The notes under the pieces are model-generated. The model was not told the origin of the DNA, did not search any database, and saw only the letters and a program-made list of their open reading frames with translations. Below, piece by piece: positions 16,391-27,560 of a stretch of 64,000 bases of DNA. The stretch comes from a bacterium HR28 (lineage in GTDB: Bacteria; Chloroflexota; Chloroflexia; Thermomicrobiales; Thermomicrobiaceae), in NCBI GenBank assembly GCA_002898255.1, contig BEIE01000001.1, forward strand, positions 186,001 through 250,000, written 5' to 3'. Made by a program: the position numbers and the translations under genes. Positions within the stretch are counted from its first letter, which is position 1. Each line of letters starts with the position of its first letter.

Positions 16391-18919
16391 ATGGCACGAC
16401 ACGGGCACAAGAAGAGAACGCCGGGTAGGGGCGGCGGCCGAACCAATGGTAACGGACGTCGTCCGGCAAACGGAGCGGCGGTCATTATCGCGCGCCGACG
16501 GCGAGCCCGGCAGCGCCATCCAATGACTCACGCACTCCTCCGAATCAGTGCGGCACTGGGGCTGACGCTTGCCTTGCTGACGTTCGTCGGGGCCGGGGTC
16601 GCCGCTGCAGCCGGTTACCTTGGTTGGTCTGCTTTGACCGCAGATCTTCCCTCCCCCGACCGCTTCGAGGCACTGGAGTTCCAGACCACGAAGATCTACG
16701 ATCGCAACTGGGTACTCCTCAGCGAGGTGACCGACCCCGCGACTGGTTGGCGGACCGCCATTAGCTATGAGGAACTGATGGATCACATCCGCCAACAGCA
16801 GAACGATCCGAACAAGCCACATCGTGCTTGGATCATCGATGCGACCATTGCCGCAGAAGACCAGACGTTCTGGACAAACCCAGGAGTTGAGCCCCGCGCG
16901 ATCCTGCGCAGTCTTGTCTTCAACCTCAGCGGTGAGAGCACCAGCGGCGCGTCGACAATCACCCAGCAGCTTGTGCGCATGCTCTATCCCGAGACAATCG
17001 GCACTGAGCGCACATATCGCCGCAAGATCCGTGAGGCGATCATGGCCATACGCTTCACGCAGCGCTACTCAAAGCAAGAGATCCTCATGATGTACCTCAA
17101 TAACGTCTATTATGGGAACCGTGCGTATGGGATCGATGCGGCCGCACAAGCCTACTTCAATAAGTTTGCCTGGGAGCTCACGCTTGCCGAGGCCTCGATG
17201 CTGGCTGGTCTCCCCCAGGCCCCCAGTGTCTATGACCCCACAAAGAACTTCGAGCTCGCCAAGGCACGCCAGCGCTATGTCTTGGACCGTATGGTCGAGC
17301 TCGGCATGATCACACGCGCCGAAGCGGATGAAGCCTTTGCCGAGCCGCTCTACCCACAAAGCCGCGAGGGGCGTTACAACAAGGCCCCCCACTTTGTCAA
17401 TTTCGTCCTGGACTATCTGGAGACGAAATACGGGCCTGCGGCAGTCTATCGCGGCGGCCTGATGGTACGCACAACCCTCGATCTTTCCGCTCAGCAGGCG
17501 GCCGAAGAGATTGTCAAGCGTCGCGTCCAGCAGCTTGCTCCCTACCGTGTGGATAACGGCGCTCTCGTGGCGATGCTTCCGTGGAGCGGTGAGATTATCG
17601 CCATGGTCGGCAGCGCCGACTTCTACGACGACACGATCGACGGCCAGTTCAACGTGACAACGGCCGAGCGCCAACCAGGATCTGCGATCAAGCCGATCAC
17701 CTACCTCACGGCCTTCGAGAAGGCTGGCTGGTATCCAGGAACGATCGTCTTCGATTACGCCAAGGTTTGGAACATCCCTGGCTTTGGCAGATACGAACCG
17801 AAGAATGCAACTGGTCAGCACTTCGGCGCGATCACCGTGCGGGAGGCACTTGCCAACTCGCTGAATATTCCCGCCTTGCAGGCAATTGAGGTTGTCGGTG
17901 TCCCAGCCATGATTGACATGGCACACCGGCTGGGCATCAAGACCGGGTTCTGGCGCGACCCGAGCTACTATGGCCTCTCAATTACGCTCGGTGGCGGTGA
18001 AGTTTCGCTCCTCGAACTGACAAACGCCTATGCAACGATCGCCAATAACGGGAAGTACGTACCCTACAATCCTATCCTGGAAATCATCGCACCGGGCAAT
18101 AACCGCATCTACCAGCTCGACCGCGCAAAGACGCTCGAGCAAGCTCCCCAAGTGGTTCGTGCGGAGTACGCCTATCTCATCACACACATTCTCTCCGATA
18201 ACAAGGCGCGCGCCTTAATCTTCGGTCTCAATAACCCGCTCGTCCTCCCTGAACTCGACAATCGACCCGTCGCGGCCAAGACGGGTACGAGCGAGGACGC
18301 ACGGGACCTCTGGACGGTCGGCTATACGACCGATGTTGTCGTCGGCGTGTGGGTGGGGAGAACCGATAATCAGCCAACCCGTGGGCTCGACGGAATTTCC
18401 AGCGCGGCGTTGATCTGGCACGACTTCATGGTGAAAGTTCACCAAGACCCGCAACTTGCGAAGACCCTCCTCGGCCCGGATGGGCAACCGATTCCGGTCG
18501 AGTTTCAACGTCCGCCTGGTATCGTCGAGGTTCAGGTTTGCGCAGCAACAGGCAAGCTCCCGATCCGAGGCGTGCGGACTGTAACGGAGCTGAGTGTGCG
18601 AGATGGGCCGCCACGACTCCGCTGCAATCAGGCCTCCGAGTATGAGCTGCGCGAGCTCCGCGCAGCCCTCGCCACCCCGAAGGGCATGACCGGACGCGGC
18701 TGGAGTTCGCTTCAGGCCTATGCAGCGATGGTGGGCGTCGGGCCACGCATCGAGATTCGCCAGCCGACGCCAACCCCAGTGACTGGTGAGTCGAACAGTC
18801 CAGCAGAAGGGCCCGGAACACCAAGCCCCCAACCGACACCACCCAGTCCGGGTTCGTCTTCCCCTGCCCCAACCCCTCCGGCGCTCCCAGGAGAGCCTCC
18901 CAGTTCAGCGAACCCGTAA
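16391..18919 (+). CDS. Class A penicillin-binding protein (glycosyltransferase/transpeptidase)
   Basis: A bifunctional enzyme that polymerises glycan strands and cross-links peptides outside the membrane. It has a short basic cytoplasmic N-terminus and one membrane anchor (LGLTLALLTFVGAGVAAAAG). The GT51 domain follows with catalytic Glu in IAAEDQTFW, then ASTITQQLVR and YLNNVYYGNRAYGIDAAAQ. The transpeptidase domain has GSAIKPITY (SxxK), ANSLNIP (SxN) and AKTGTSEDARD (KTG). The C-terminus is an 80-residue Pro/Ser/Thr tail. I set the start at the ATG at 16391 with GAGG nine bases upstream; a start at 16343 adds 16 residues of no clear use. It is a single-gene unit between the PRC-barrel gene and the nuo operon. 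Confidence 0.95.
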   Translation: MARHGHKKRTPGRGGGRTNGNGRRPANGAAVIIARRRRARQRHPMTHALLRISAALGLTLALLTFVGAGVAAAAGYLGWSALTADLPSPDRFEALEFQTTKIYDRNWVLLSEVTDPATGWRTAISYEELMDHIRQQQNDPNKPHRAWIIDATIAAEDQTFWTNPGVEPRAILRSLVFNLSGESTSGASTITQQLVRMLYPETIGTERTYRRKIREAIMAIRFTQRYSKQEILMMYLNNVYYGNRAYGIDAAAQAYFNKFAWELTLAEASMLAGLPQAPSVYDPTKNFELAKARQRYVLDRMVELGMITRAEADEAFAEPLYPQSREGRYNKAPHFVNFVLDYLETKYGPAAVYRGGLMVRTTLDLSAQQAAEEIVKRRVQQLAPYRVDNGALVAMLPWSGEIIAMVGSADFYDDTIDGQFNVTTAERQPGSAIKPITYLTAFEKAGWYPGTIVFDYAKVWNIPGFGRYEPKNATGQHFGAITVREALANSLNIPALQAIEVVGVPAMIDMAHRLGIKTGFWRDPSYYGLSITLGGGEVSLLELTNAYATIANNGKYVPYNPILEIIAPGNNRIYQLDRAKTLEQAPQVVRAEYAYLITHILSDNKARALIFGLNNPLVLPELDNRPVAAKTGTSEDARDLWTVGYTTDVVVGVWVGRTDNQPTRGLDGISSAALIWHDFMVKVHQDPQLAKTLLGPDGQPIPVEFQRPPGIVEVQVCAATGKLPIRGVRTVTELSVRDGPPRLRCNQASEYELRELRAALATPKGMTGRGWSSLQAYAAMVGVGPRIEIRQPTPTPVTGESNSPAEGPGTPSPQPTPPSPGSSSPAPTPPALPGEPPSSANP

Positions 18920-19150
18920 CGCGAACGCGTTCACCCGCGGCTTGCTCCTGCAGCAATGACCGCTCACCCTGCGCCTTCTCCGACCGTTTGCACAACGAGA
19001 TCGGGCAAGGTGCGAGCGTGAGGATAGCTTCGAGAACTAGGAAGATCGACCGTGCACACTGACCTCCGCTCAGGAATGCTGCGCAACCTCCATGGTCGTG
19101 CTATCCTTCACGATCGGGCGGGGAGGGGTGGACGAGAGCGAGGTGCGTCG

Positions 19151-19510
19151 GTGTCGCTCGTCGATTACGCGGTCATCGGGTTGCTCGTTCTCACCAGTAC
19201 AGTGATGGGGACAGTCCTCATCCTCCTTGGCCACTTTGTCCGGCCGCGCAAGCCGACGCCAGCCAAGCTTCAACCTTATGAATCGGGAGTCCCGGATGTT
19301 AACCCACCCCGCGGCCGCATCACGCCACGCTTCTATCTTGTGGCCCTCCTCTTTGTCGTCTTTGACGTCGAAGCGATCTTCCTTTACCCCTGGGCAGTCG
19401 CCTTCGACGTGTTAGCGCTTTATGGCTACCTCCAAGCCGCGCTGTTCGTTGGGATCCTGCTCATTGGGCTCCTCTACGAATGGCGGAAAGGAGCCCTGGA
19501 ATGGGTATGA
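19151..19510 (+). CDS. nuoA: NADH-quinone oxidoreductase subunit A
   Basis: A small membrane subunit of complex I with three hydrophobic segments. The conserved loop [17 protein letters not shown] is present, followed by [20 protein letters not shown], which is diagnostic. I set the start at the GTG at 19151 (119 aa, normal length), preceded by GCGAGG; a longer frame from 19052 adds 33 unlikely residues. First gene of the nuo operon. I could not find a convincing promoter in the 231 bp upstream. Confidence 0.95.
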   Translation: MSLVDYAVIGLLVLTSTVMGTVLILLGHFVRPRKPTPAKLQPYESGVPDVNPPRGRITPRFYLVALLFVVFDVEAIFLYPWAVAFDVLALYGYLQAALFVGILLIGLLYEWRKGALEWV

Positions 19511-20070
19511 GCACGGTACAGAGTCACCCCAACATCATCACCACCACGGCAGACTGGGTCTTCAGCTGGGCTCGGCGCTCCAGCCTCTGGTGGCTTCAGT
19601 TCGGACTTGCTTGTTGTGCCATTGAGATGATCAGCTCGGCCATGCCGCGCTTCGACCTCGCCGAGCGGTTTGGCATGCTCTATCGTGCCTCCCCGCGCCA
19701 AGCTGACCTCATGATTGTGGCCGGCACGGTGACGAAGAAGATGGCACCGGTCGTGCGCCAGCTCTATGACCAGATGGCCGACCCGAAGTGGGTGATCAGT
19801 ATGGGGAGCTGCGCCAACGTCGGTGGGCCATTCGATACCTACGCTGTTGTGCAAGGTGTGGACCAGGTCATCCCAGTCGATATCTATGTTCCCGGTTGTC
19901 CACCAGTCCCGGAAGCACTCTACTATGGCGTTCTGGAGCTGCAGAACCGCATTATCCGCTATGAGCGGCTGAAGCAGCGGTACGGGCTGGAAGCTGCAGA
20001 GGCGGACCGCCAAGAACAGCGTGAGGCTGCCCGCGCTGCGCTTGGCCCACGCTCGTCGGGAGCGCGATGA
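19501..20070 (+). CDS. nuoB: NADH-quinone oxidoreductase subunit B
   Basis: The subunit of the Q module that holds iron-sulfur cluster N2. The four cysteine ligands are visible in [20 protein letters not shown] and [11 protein letters not shown]. The protein has 189 residues with a charged C-terminal tail. ATG 19501 follows AAAGGAG at a good distance and overlaps the end of nuoA by 10 bases; ATG 19507 (ATGA overlap) is an alternative. Confidence 0.96.
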   Translation: MGMSTVQSHPNIITTTADWVFSWARRSSLWWLQFGLACCAIEMISSAMPRFDLAERFGMLYRASPRQADLMIVAGTVTKKMAPVVRQLYDQMADPKWVISMGSCANVGGPFDTYAVVQGVDQVIPVDIYVPGCPPVPEALYYGVLELQNRIIRYERLKQRYGLEAAEADRQEQREAARAALGPRSSGAR

Positions 20071-20684
20071 TGAGCGAGCCGCGACCGGTCCCAGCGCTGA
20101 CAGCTACAAGCCCGTGGGACACGACCGGATACTGGGGGCCAACCGACCCTGAGCAGCACCCCGCGGTGCGTCTGGTTCGCGAGCGCTTTCCGGATGCCTT
20201 CCGCGAGGCGACCGTCTTCCGTGACGAGATGACGATCCGCGTCGATCGACGCGCTTTGCGCGACGTTGTCGAGTTCCTTCGGACACATCCGGAACTCCGC
20301 TACAACCACCTGACCGACATCACCGCGGTTGACATGCTCTACCTGCGTGAGCGACCACGCTTCGATGTCGTCGTCCAGCTCTACTCGATTCCACGTCGTC
20401 AGCGACTGCGGGTGAAATGCGGCGTCGACGACGGAGAGACAGTTCCCTCGCTCGTGCCGATCTTTGCCGGAGCTAATTGGCTCGAGCGCGAGTGTTACGA
20501 CATGTTCGGGATCGTCTTCGAAGGACATCCGGATCTTCGCCGCATCCTCCTCCCCGAGGACTGGGACGAGGGCCATCCCTTGCGCAAGGACTATCCGTTG
20601 CGCGGGTACCGCGACTATGTTCAGCCCGGCTTCGAATCGCCTGCACCGCGGATCCGCGGCACGCTGCGGAGGCCAGGGCCATGA
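20067..20684 (+). CDS. nuoC: NADH-quinone oxidoreductase subunit C
   Basis: The 30-kDa-type peripheral subunit that binds NuoD. It shows the family motif [20 protein letters not shown] and the end motif [16 protein letters not shown]. The 205-residue chain is separate, not fused to NuoD as in Escherichia coli. It starts with ATGATG overlapping the nuoB stop and ends with an ATGA overlap to nuoD. Confidence 0.96.
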   Translation: MMSEPRPVPALTATSPWDTTGYWGPTDPEQHPAVRLVRERFPDAFREATVFRDEMTIRVDRRALRDVVEFLRTHPELRYNHLTDITAVDMLYLRERPRFDVVVQLYSIPRRQRLRVKCGVDDGETVPSLVPIFAGANWLERECYDMFGIVFEGHPDLRRILLPEDWDEGHPLRKDYPLRGYRDYVQPGFESPAPRIRGTLRRPGP

Positions 20685-21910
20685 TCGACTTCTCACAGCC
20701 AACGCCGGTTATCCTGAGCGAAGTCCGGCAGCTCACTCCGACACGGCGCGAACTCGTCCTCAACATGGGACCACAACATCCCAGCACGCACGGGGTGCTG
20801 CGCGTCCGCCTCACTCTTGAGGGTGAGACGGTGATCGCCTGCGACCCCGTAATCGGCTACCTGCACCGTGGAGTCGAGAAACTCGGCGAGTCACACCGCT
20901 ACGCCCAGTTTGTGCCGTGGACGGACCGAACGGATTACGTCGCCGCGCCCTCAAACAACCTGGGATACGTGCTCGCAGTCGAGAAGCTCTGTGGTATCCA
21001 AGCACCGGAGCGTGCGCAATACTGGCGCATGATCATGGCCGAGCTCGCACGCTTAGCCTCGCACCTCGTCTGGCTCGGCACGCACGCGTTAGATATCGGT
21101 GCCCTCTCTGTTTCGCTCTACACGTTCCGTGACCGTGAACTGATCCTCGACATCTTCGAGAAGTTCTGTGGTGCGCGACTGACGACCAATATGATGGAGA
21201 TCGGTGGGTTCTCACGAGAGATCCCGCCGGACCTTCCAGAGATGGTGCGGGAGTTCTGTCGTTACTTTCCCAAGGCAATCCGGCAGTACGAAGATTTGTT
21301 GACGGAGAATCCGATCTGGCTCGCCCGCACCAAGGGGGTCGGCATCATCGAGCCAGACGTTGCCATCAACTATGGCCTGACCGGTGCATGCCTCCGCGGC
21401 TCTGGCGTCAACTATGACGTCCGCAAGGCGATGCCATATCTCCTCTACGACCGCGTCGAGTTCGATGTTCCCCTGGGCACGCACGGTGACGTCTATGACC
21501 GGTACCTCGTACGCATCGAGGAGATGCGCCAGTCGATTCGCATTATTGAGCAGTGCCTCGAGCAGGTACCGACCGATGGGCCGCTCATGGCCTACGAGTC
21601 GCAGTACGTCATCCCACCGCACAAGAACGTGATGACGACGGCCGAGGACATGCAGCGGCATTTTATCTGGGTGATTAAGGGATTTAGCCCCCCGAAGGGC
21701 GAGGTATATCACGCGGTTGAGCACTCGAAGGGGGAGCTCGGCTACTACATCGTCAGCGATGGGAGCCCGATCCCGTATCGTCTGCGTATTCGGAGCCCGG
21801 ATTTCGTCAATCTACAGTCGCTCCCGTATATGGCACAGGGCGCGATGCTCGCCGACATTGTCGCCCTCATCGGAACGATCGACATCGTGCTCGGATCGGT
21901 CGACCGCTGA
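20681..21910 (+). CDS. nuoD: NADH-quinone oxidoreductase subunit D
   Basis: The 49-kDa-type subunit that forms the quinone-binding pocket with NuoB. Near the N-terminus is [14 protein letters not shown], where the His and the later conserved Tyr contact quinone. [10 protein letters not shown] and the C-terminal [15 protein letters not shown] follow the family. The 409-residue length is standard. ATG 20681 overlaps the nuoC stop (ATGA). nuoH follows after 30 bp, so nuoE, nuoF and nuoG are not in their usual place. Confidence 0.97.
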   Translation: MIDFSQPTPVILSEVRQLTPTRRELVLNMGPQHPSTHGVLRVRLTLEGETVIACDPVIGYLHRGVEKLGESHRYAQFVPWTDRTDYVAAPSNNLGYVLAVEKLCGIQAPERAQYWRMIMAELARLASHLVWLGTHALDIGALSVSLYTFRDRELILDIFEKFCGARLTTNMMEIGGFSREIPPDLPEMVREFCRYFPKAIRQYEDLLTENPIWLARTKGVGIIEPDVAINYGLTGACLRGSGVNYDVRKAMPYLLYDRVEFDVPLGTHGDVYDRYLVRIEEMRQSIRIIEQCLEQVPTDGPLMAYESQYVIPPHKNVMTTAEDMQRHFIWVIKGFSPPKGEVYHAVEHSKGELGYYIVSDGSPIPYRLRIRSPDFVNLQSLPYMAQGAMLADIVALIGTIDIVLGSVDR

Positions 21911-21940
21911 CGGTGGGAGACGGGTGAGGCGACGGAAGCA

Positions 21941-22966
21941 ATGGACTGGCAGCGACTGCTGGTGAGCTATTTTGTGGGCTTCGTGCTGCTGAACGTGCTG
22001 CTCGGCCTTATGGCCTACATGACGTGGTTTGAGCGGCGCGTCCTGGCACGGATGCAACATCGGGTCGGGCCGAACCGCACCGGCCCGTTCGGCCTCTTGC
22101 AACCGATTGCCGACGGGATCAAGCTTCTCGCCAAAGAGGATATCGTCCCGGCCAACGCCGATCGGCTGGTCTTCCTGGTAGCACCGCTTCTGTCCTTCGC
22201 GCTTGCACCTCTTGGTGCCGCAGTCATCCCCTTCGGCGAGACGCTGCACTTGTTCGGCCTTGAGATTCCCCTGCTTGTGGCGGACATCAATGTCGCAGTG
22301 CTCTATGTGCTGGCGCTCGGCTCGATCGGCGTCTACGGCATCATCCTTGGCGGCTATGCTTCCGGCAACCGCTACTCTCTGCTTGGGGCTCTGCGCTCGA
22401 CGGCTCAGGTTATCAGCTACGAGCTTGTGCTCGGGCTCTCACTGGTCGGGGTCTTCATTCTCGCCGGATCGCTCAGCCTACAGGACATCCTGCGCGAACA
22501 GCAGCGGGCATTGGTGATCGGCCCGCTCACCTTGCCAAATTGGTATATCCTCTCCCAGCCGCTCGCTTTCGCGTTGTTCCTCATCGCAGCAGTTGCCGAG
22601 ACGAATCGCGCACCTTTCGACCTCCCGGAAGCCGAGACAGAGCTCGTGGCTGGCTACTTCACTGAGTACTCCGGCTTCCGCTTCTCTTTCTACTTCCTGG
22701 CCGAATACATCAACATGATCGTCGTCTCGCTCCTGGCAGCAACGCTGTTCCTGGGCGGCATCGACGGGCCATTCGTCGACGGTGTCTGGTGGCTTGCGCT
22801 CAAGGCACTGTTCTTCCTGTTCTTCTATGTCTGGCTTCGGGCAACCCTACCGCGGTTCCGGTACGACCAACTGATGGGGCTCGCCTGGAAGGTGTTGTTG
22901 CCACTCGCACTCCTGAACATCGGGCTGACTGGACTCGTGCGCTTGTGGGGAATCGGGGCACTATGA
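21941..22966 (+). CDS. nuoH: NADH-quinone oxidoreductase subunit H
   Basis: The membrane subunit that connects the Q site to the proton channels. It has about eight membrane segments and the conserved loops [31 protein letters not shown] and [20 protein letters not shown]. Length 341 aa is normal. Only 25 bp separate it from nuoJ, so nuoI, which normally lies between them, is absent here. Confidence 0.97.
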   Translation: MDWQRLLVSYFVGFVLLNVLLGLMAYMTWFERRVLARMQHRVGPNRTGPFGLLQPIADGIKLLAKEDIVPANADRLVFLVAPLLSFALAPLGAAVIPFGETLHLFGLEIPLLVADINVAVLYVLALGSIGVYGIILGGYASGNRYSLLGALRSTAQVISYELVLGLSLVGVFILAGSLSLQDILREQQRALVIGPLTLPNWYILSQPLAFALFLIAAVAETNRAPFDLPEAETELVAGYFTEYSGFRFSFYFLAEYINMIVVSLLAATLFLGGIDGPFVDGVWWLALKALFFLFFYVWLRATLPRFRYDQLMGLAWKVLLPLALLNIGLTGLVRLWGIGAL

Positions 22967-22991
22967 CGCAAGGGGAGAGGAAGAACCGGGC

Positions 22992-23717
22992 ATGTCGCTG
23001 CAAGTGCTGATCTTCTCCCTACTCGCCTGCGTGAGCATTCTTGGTGCCCTTGGCGTGGTGATCGCGCGCAATCCGGTACACAGCGCCATCGGGCTCGTGC
23101 TGTCATTTCTGAACGTTGCCGCGATCTATCTGATCGCGCGGGCCGAGTTCTTGGCCGTGGTGCAGGTGATCGTCTATGCCGGCGCAGTGATCGTTCTCGT
23201 CGTCTTCGTGACGATGCTCGTGCATCCCGATGACCTCCCGGAATTCCATGGGCGCCGCCCGCTCCGCGTGGCGACTGGTCTTGTCCTCGGAGTGGCATTG
23301 CTGCTCGAAGTGGCCGCTGCCATCCTCACACGCAGCCTCTACGGAGCTCCTGGCCCCTGGACGGACCAGACGATCGCAGCAGTCGGGGGAAACACACGCG
23401 CGTTGGGCCAGACTCTCTACTCGGACTACATGCTGGCGATTCAGCTCACCGCGCTGCTATTGCTCGCGGCAACTATCGGCGCGATCGTTCTGGCACGGCC
23501 AGAGGCGGTCAGCGAGCGCGTAGCAGCAGCACGACGCACGCTTACGATCTCGCTCGCTCACCCGCGCGGCCTCGACCAGCCAGAGCTCCCGCCTGCGTTG
23601 CCGCTGCCACCTGACGGACAGGTCAAGCCGGCAGGCGGTGGCCGGCCGATCGTCTTGGCACGTTCGGCCAGTGAGTTCACTGAGCAGCCTGCCTGGGGAG
23701 AGTGGAGGACGCCATGA
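22992..23717 (+). CDS. nuoJ: NADH-quinone oxidoreductase subunit J, with long C-terminal extension
   Basis: A membrane subunit with five hydrophobic segments in the first about 165 residues. It includes ARNPVHSAIGLVLSFLNVAA and the pi-bulge helix region AEFLAVVQVIVYAGAVIVLV typical of NuoJ. The total of 241 residues exceeds the usual 165-180. The last about 70 residues are Pro/Gly-rich and polar (LPPALPLPPDGQVKPAGGG) and should lie outside the membrane. It overlaps nuoK by four bases. Confidence 0.93.
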   Translation: MSLQVLIFSLLACVSILGALGVVIARNPVHSAIGLVLSFLNVAAIYLIARAEFLAVVQVIVYAGAVIVLVVFVTMLVHPDDLPEFHGRRPLRVATGLVLGVALLLEVAAAILTRSLYGAPGPWTDQTIAAVGGNTRALGQTLYSDYMLAIQLTALLLLAATIGAIVLARPEAVSERVAAARRTLTISLAHPRGLDQPELPPALPLPPDGQVKPAGGGRPIVLARSASEFTEQPAWGEWRTP

Positions 23718-24022
23718 GCGAACTCTCGGCGACACACTTTCTCCTCTTGAGTGCGGCGCTCTTCATCATCGGCATGGTCGGCGTCCTTACTCGGCGCAAC
23801 GTACTGGTCATTTTCATGTGCATCGAGCTCATGTTGAACGCGGTCAACGTGAGCCTGATCGGCTTTGCGTGGGAACTTCACCAACTGACCGGCCAGGTAT
23901 TTGCTCTCTTCGTCATCGCCATCGCGGCGGCTGAAGCAGTCGTCGGGCTTGGGATCGTCATGGCGCTCACCCGCCGGGCCGATACGGTCGACATCGACGA
24001 ACTCCGCCAGCTCCGCGAGTGA
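23714..24022 (+). CDS. nuoK: NADH-quinone oxidoreductase subunit K
   Basis: A three-helix membrane subunit of 102 residues. It contains the conserved Glu in FMCIELMLNAVNVSLIGF and the second Glu in AIAAAEAVVGLGIV, both part of the proton path. ATG 23714 follows GGAGG by five bases and overlaps the nuoJ stop (ATGA). Confidence 0.96.
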   Translation: MSELSATHFLLLSAALFIIGMVGVLTRRNVLVIFMCIELMLNAVNVSLIGFAWELHQLTGQVFALFVIAIAAAEAVVGLGIVMALTRRADTVDIDELRQLRE

Positions 24023-24035
24023 CCGAGGAGGAGCG

Positions 24036-25937
24036 ATGGAACGGACAGTCGACTGGCTTGTCGTGATTCCCCTCGCACCGCTGCTGGCCGCGGTCATCAA
24101 CTTCCTGTTTGGGAAATGGTGGATCCGTCATCGCGCGCATTGGCTCGCGGTGCCAGCGGTCGGACTCTCGTTCCTCACCAGTATCGTTGCGGCGTGGGCA
24201 GTGCTCGGCAGCGACGAGCTCCTGCGCCAGCCGCTGTACACGTGGATCAGAGCTGGCGAGTTTCACGTGCCGGTGGAACTGGTCGCCGACGAACTGACGG
24301 CGGTAATGCTCCTGGTCGTCACTGGCGTGAGCTTCCTTGTTCACGTCTACTCAATCGGCTATATGCACCATGACCCCGGTTACTACCGCTTCTTCGCCTG
24401 GCTGCCGCTCTTCGTCTTCTCGATGGTGATGCTCGTCCTAGCAAGCAACTTCCTCGTCCTCTTTGTCTTCTGGGAGGCGGTTGGACTGTGCTCGTATCTC
24501 CTCATCGGTTTCTGGTTCCGTCGCCGCTCGGCAGCGGAAGCAGCAAAGAAAGCGTTCGTCGTCAACCGTATCGGTGACTTCGGTTTTGCACTCGGTATCA
24601 TGTTGCTCTTTACCAGTCTCGGCACACTTGATTACCACGCGGTCTTTGAGGCCGTGCCCCAGCTCAGCTCCGGCACCGTGACGGCGATCGCCCTCCTACT
24701 CTTCACCGGTGCGATCGGTAAGTCCGCGCAGCTGCCGCTCTTTGTCTGGCTTCCAGACGCTATGGAGGGGCCGACCCCGGTTTCGGCCCTCATCCACGCA
24801 GCAACTATGGTGACCGCCGGCATCTTCATGGTTGCACGAGCGCATCCGATCTTCCTTGCCTCGCCTATCGCTCTGTGGGTTGTGGCAGCGATCGGCGCAC
24901 TCACCGCCTTTGTGGCCGCGACGATTGCGACGACGCAGTTCGACATAAAACGCGTGGTGGCCTACTCCACTGTGAGTCAGCTTGGGTACATGGCACTTGC
25001 ACTCGGAGTCGGAGCGTGGATCCCCGCCATTTTTCACCTTTTCACGCATGCCTTCTTCAAGGCACTCCTCTTCCTCGGTTCGGGCGCGGTGATGCATGCC
25101 ATGCACGACGAGCTTGATATGCGCCGCATGGGCGGGCTCAAGCGCTGGATGCCACTCACTTACTGGACGTTTGTGATCGGCGCTGCGGCGAACGCCGGCA
25201 TTGTGCCACTCGCTGGTTTCTGGAGCAAAGACGAAATCCTAGTCGGCGCATGGGTCGGGGGTGCACCGCTGCTCGCACTCGTCGGACTGGTGGCTGCTTT
25301 CTTCACTGCGCTGTACATGTTCCGCGCTGTCTTCCTCACCTTCCACGGACAGCCACGCTTCGATCCACACGAACTCCATCCACACGATCCGCCGGCAACG
25401 ATGGCAGTGCCACTGGTGATCTTGGCAATCGGCGCAGCACTCACCGGATTTCTTGGTGTTCCTCCCGAGGCTGGCTGGATTCACCACGCCCTCGAACCAG
25501 TATTCGAGGGTGCCACACACCATGAAGTCACGCTCGGCCTTACGCTCGGCATGGCTGCTGCCTCAACACTGGTCGCGCTTGCCGGACTTTGGACGGCCCA
25601 TGCGGCCTACGTCCGCGGGACGATCTCGCCTGCTGCGGTCGCTGAGCGCCTGGGTCCGCTCTATCGGCTGGCAGCAAACGGGTGGTACTTTGACTTCGTC
25701 TACCAGCGGTACGTTGTACGACCGCTCGATGCCGCAGCAACCTGGCTGTGGCGCACGGTCGACGTCGGCATCATCGACGGTGCGGTGAACGGCTCGGCTC
25801 GCATCGTCGCTTTGACAGCGCAGCTGTGGCGACGCCTCCAAACGGGGCTGGTCGCCAACTATGCGTTGGCGATCGCTCTCGGCACTGTCCTGCTGGTCGG
25901 GGCATATCTGGCCTTCGGCAGTACGCTCTTCCGTTGA
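24036..25937 (+). CDS. nuoL: NADH-quinone oxidoreductase subunit L
   Basis: The large antiporter-like subunit (633 aa) with about 16 membrane segments and a C-terminal lateral helix. Diagnostic stretches are FVFWEAVGLCSYLLIGFW, LPLFVWLPDAMEGPTPVSA and KRVVAYSTVSQLGYMALALG. These contain the family's conserved Glu in the fifth helix and Lys residues. The start is ATG 24036 after GAGGAGGAG; the frame extends upstream inside nuoK but has no ribosome site there. Confidence 0.97.
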   Translation: MERTVDWLVVIPLAPLLAAVINFLFGKWWIRHRAHWLAVPAVGLSFLTSIVAAWAVLGSDELLRQPLYTWIRAGEFHVPVELVADELTAVMLLVVTGVSFLVHVYSIGYMHHDPGYYRFFAWLPLFVFSMVMLVLASNFLVLFVFWEAVGLCSYLLIGFWFRRRSAAEAAKKAFVVNRIGDFGFALGIMLLFTSLGTLDYHAVFEAVPQLSSGTVTAIALLLFTGAIGKSAQLPLFVWLPDAMEGPTPVSALIHAATMVTAGIFMVARAHPIFLASPIALWVVAAIGALTAFVAATIATTQFDIKRVVAYSTVSQLGYMALALGVGAWIPAIFHLFTHAFFKALLFLGSGAVMHAMHDELDMRRMGGLKRWMPLTYWTFVIGAAANAGIVPLAGFWSKDEILVGAWVGGAPLLALVGLVAAFFTALYMFRAVFLTFHGQPRFDPHELHPHDPPATMAVPLVILAIGAALTGFLGVPPEAGWIHHALEPVFEGATHHEVTLGLTLGMAAASTLVALAGLWTAHAAYVRGTISPAAVAERLGPLYRLAANGWYFDFVYQRYVVRPLDAAATWLWRTVDVGIIDGAVNGSARIVALTAQLWRRLQTGLVANYALAIALGTVLLVGAYLAFGSTLFR

Positions 25938-25960
25938 GTGCTGGCGCAGGGGAGTGAGCG

Positions 25961-27547
25961 GTGGAACGGTTGCCGATCTTAAGTCTGATCACCTACAGTC
26001 CGCTCGTTGGGGCGGTCGTCCTCTTCTTGTGGGGAAATGCCTCGACACGAGCCGTGCGTTGGATCGCGCTCATCGCAAGCGGGGTATCCTTTGCTCTTTC
26101 GGTGGCAATGCTCCTTGCTTTCGACCCCAGCCAAGCCGGCATGCAATTCACAGAGACCTTCGAGTGGCTCCCGGAACTCGGCATCGCCTACCGGCTGGGG
26201 GTGGACGGGATCAGCGCACCGCTGGTCGGACTTACCACGCTACTCACCCTGATCGCTGTCATCGCCTCCTGGGACCCAATCCGTCATCGTGTCCGCGAGT
26301 ACTACATAACGCTCCTGCTCCTGGCGACCGGCATGCTGGGAGTCTTCGTCAGCCTTGATCTTTTCCTCTTCTATGTTTTCTGGGAGATCGTGCTCATCCC
26401 TATGGCGCTGATCATTGGAGTTTGGGGCAGCGCCAACCGTGTCTACGCCGCTGTGAAGTTCTTCCTGTACACGCTGGCCGGAAGCCTCCTAATGCTGGTG
26501 GGGATTGTCGCGCTCTACCAAGAGTACTTCCAGCAGACCGGCATCCGCACACTGGATGTCCTGGAACTCGCCCAGGGCAACTACAGTCCGACCTTCCAGT
26601 TCTGGACGTTCCTCGCTTTCTTTCTCGCCTTCGCGATCAAGGTGCCGATGTGGCCGTTCCATACCTGGCTTCCTGATGCCCACGTAGAGGCACCGACTGC
26701 GGGCTCCGTGATCCTGGCCGGGGTACTCCTCAAAATGGGGGGATATGGATTCCTGCGCTTCAACTTGCCGCTCTTCCCAGAAGCGACGCAGCGCTGGGCA
26801 CCGGCCATCGTCGTGCTTTCGGTGATCGCCATCCTCTATGGAGCACTCATGGCGCTCGTCCAGCGCGACTTCAAGAAGCTCGTGGCATATTCCTCCGTCA
26901 GTCATATGGGCTTTGTGACGCTTGGCATCTTTGCACTTAATCAGCAGGGACTCAGCGGCGCCATGGTGGTCATGCTCAGCCATGGCTTTGTGACCAGCGC
27001 ACTTTTCCTTCTCGTCGGCGTGCTGTACGAGCGGGCGCACACCCGTGAACTCGCCGCTTTCGGTGGCCTCGCCCGCAACATGCCGATTTTCGCGGCATTT
27101 TTCGGGTTCTTCGCCCTCGCCTCTCTCGGTCTTCCCGGTCTCAGCGGTTTCGTCGGTGAGTTCCTCGCACTCCTGGGAGGTTTCCAGAGCTACCGCTGGG
27201 CCGGCGTGCTCGGGACGGCGGTCGTTATCCTCGCTGCCTGGTACATGCTCCGCGTGTATCAACGTGTCGCACTTGTCCGGGCTCCTGGTGAGCCACCTGA
27301 TCCAGACGACCCAGAACTCCGCATGGCCATCACCGAGGGTGTCCCACCGGTCGCTGGTGGTGGTGACGCGGACCAGCATACGCCCGATCCACGCACGTTC
27401 CCAGACGTGACGTGGCGCGAAGCACTGACGCTTGCGCCTCTGGCACTGCTCACGCTCTGGGTAGGTGTCTACCCGCTGCCAGTGCTCGACGTGATCGAGC
27501 TTTCGTTGCGCGCGATCCTCGCCGCAGTCACCGGCGAGAGAATGTGA
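25961..27547 (+). CDS. nuoM: NADH-quinone oxidoreductase subunit M
   Basis: The antiporter-like subunit M (528 aa, about 14 membrane segments). [20 protein letters not shown] and [20 protein letters not shown], then [18 protein letters not shown], match the family. A 45-residue polar insert rich in Pro, Asp and Glu ([15 protein letters not shown] region) lies between the last helices. It starts with GTG 25961 after GGGGAG. Confidence 0.96.
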   Translation: MERLPILSLITYSPLVGAVVLFLWGNASTRAVRWIALIASGVSFALSVAMLLAFDPSQAGMQFTETFEWLPELGIAYRLGVDGISAPLVGLTTLLTLIAVIASWDPIRHRVREYYITLLLLATGMLGVFVSLDLFLFYVFWEIVLIPMALIIGVWGSANRVYAAVKFFLYTLAGSLLMLVGIVALYQEYFQQTGIRTLDVLELAQGNYSPTFQFWTFLAFFLAFAIKVPMWPFHTWLPDAHVEAPTAGSVILAGVLLKMGGYGFLRFNLPLFPEATQRWAPAIVVLSVIAILYGALMALVQRDFKKLVAYSSVSHMGFVTLGIFALNQQGLSGAMVVMLSHGFVTSALFLLVGVLYERAHTRELAAFGGLARNMPIFAAFFGFFALASLGLPGLSGFVGEFLALLGGFQSYRWAGVLGTAVVILAAWYMLRVYQRVALVRAPGEPPDPDDPELRMAITEGVPPVAGGGDADQHTPDPRTFPDVTWREALTLAPLALLTLWVGVYPLPVLDVIELSLRAILAAVTGERM

Positions 27548-27560
27548 GGGGAGATCGACG

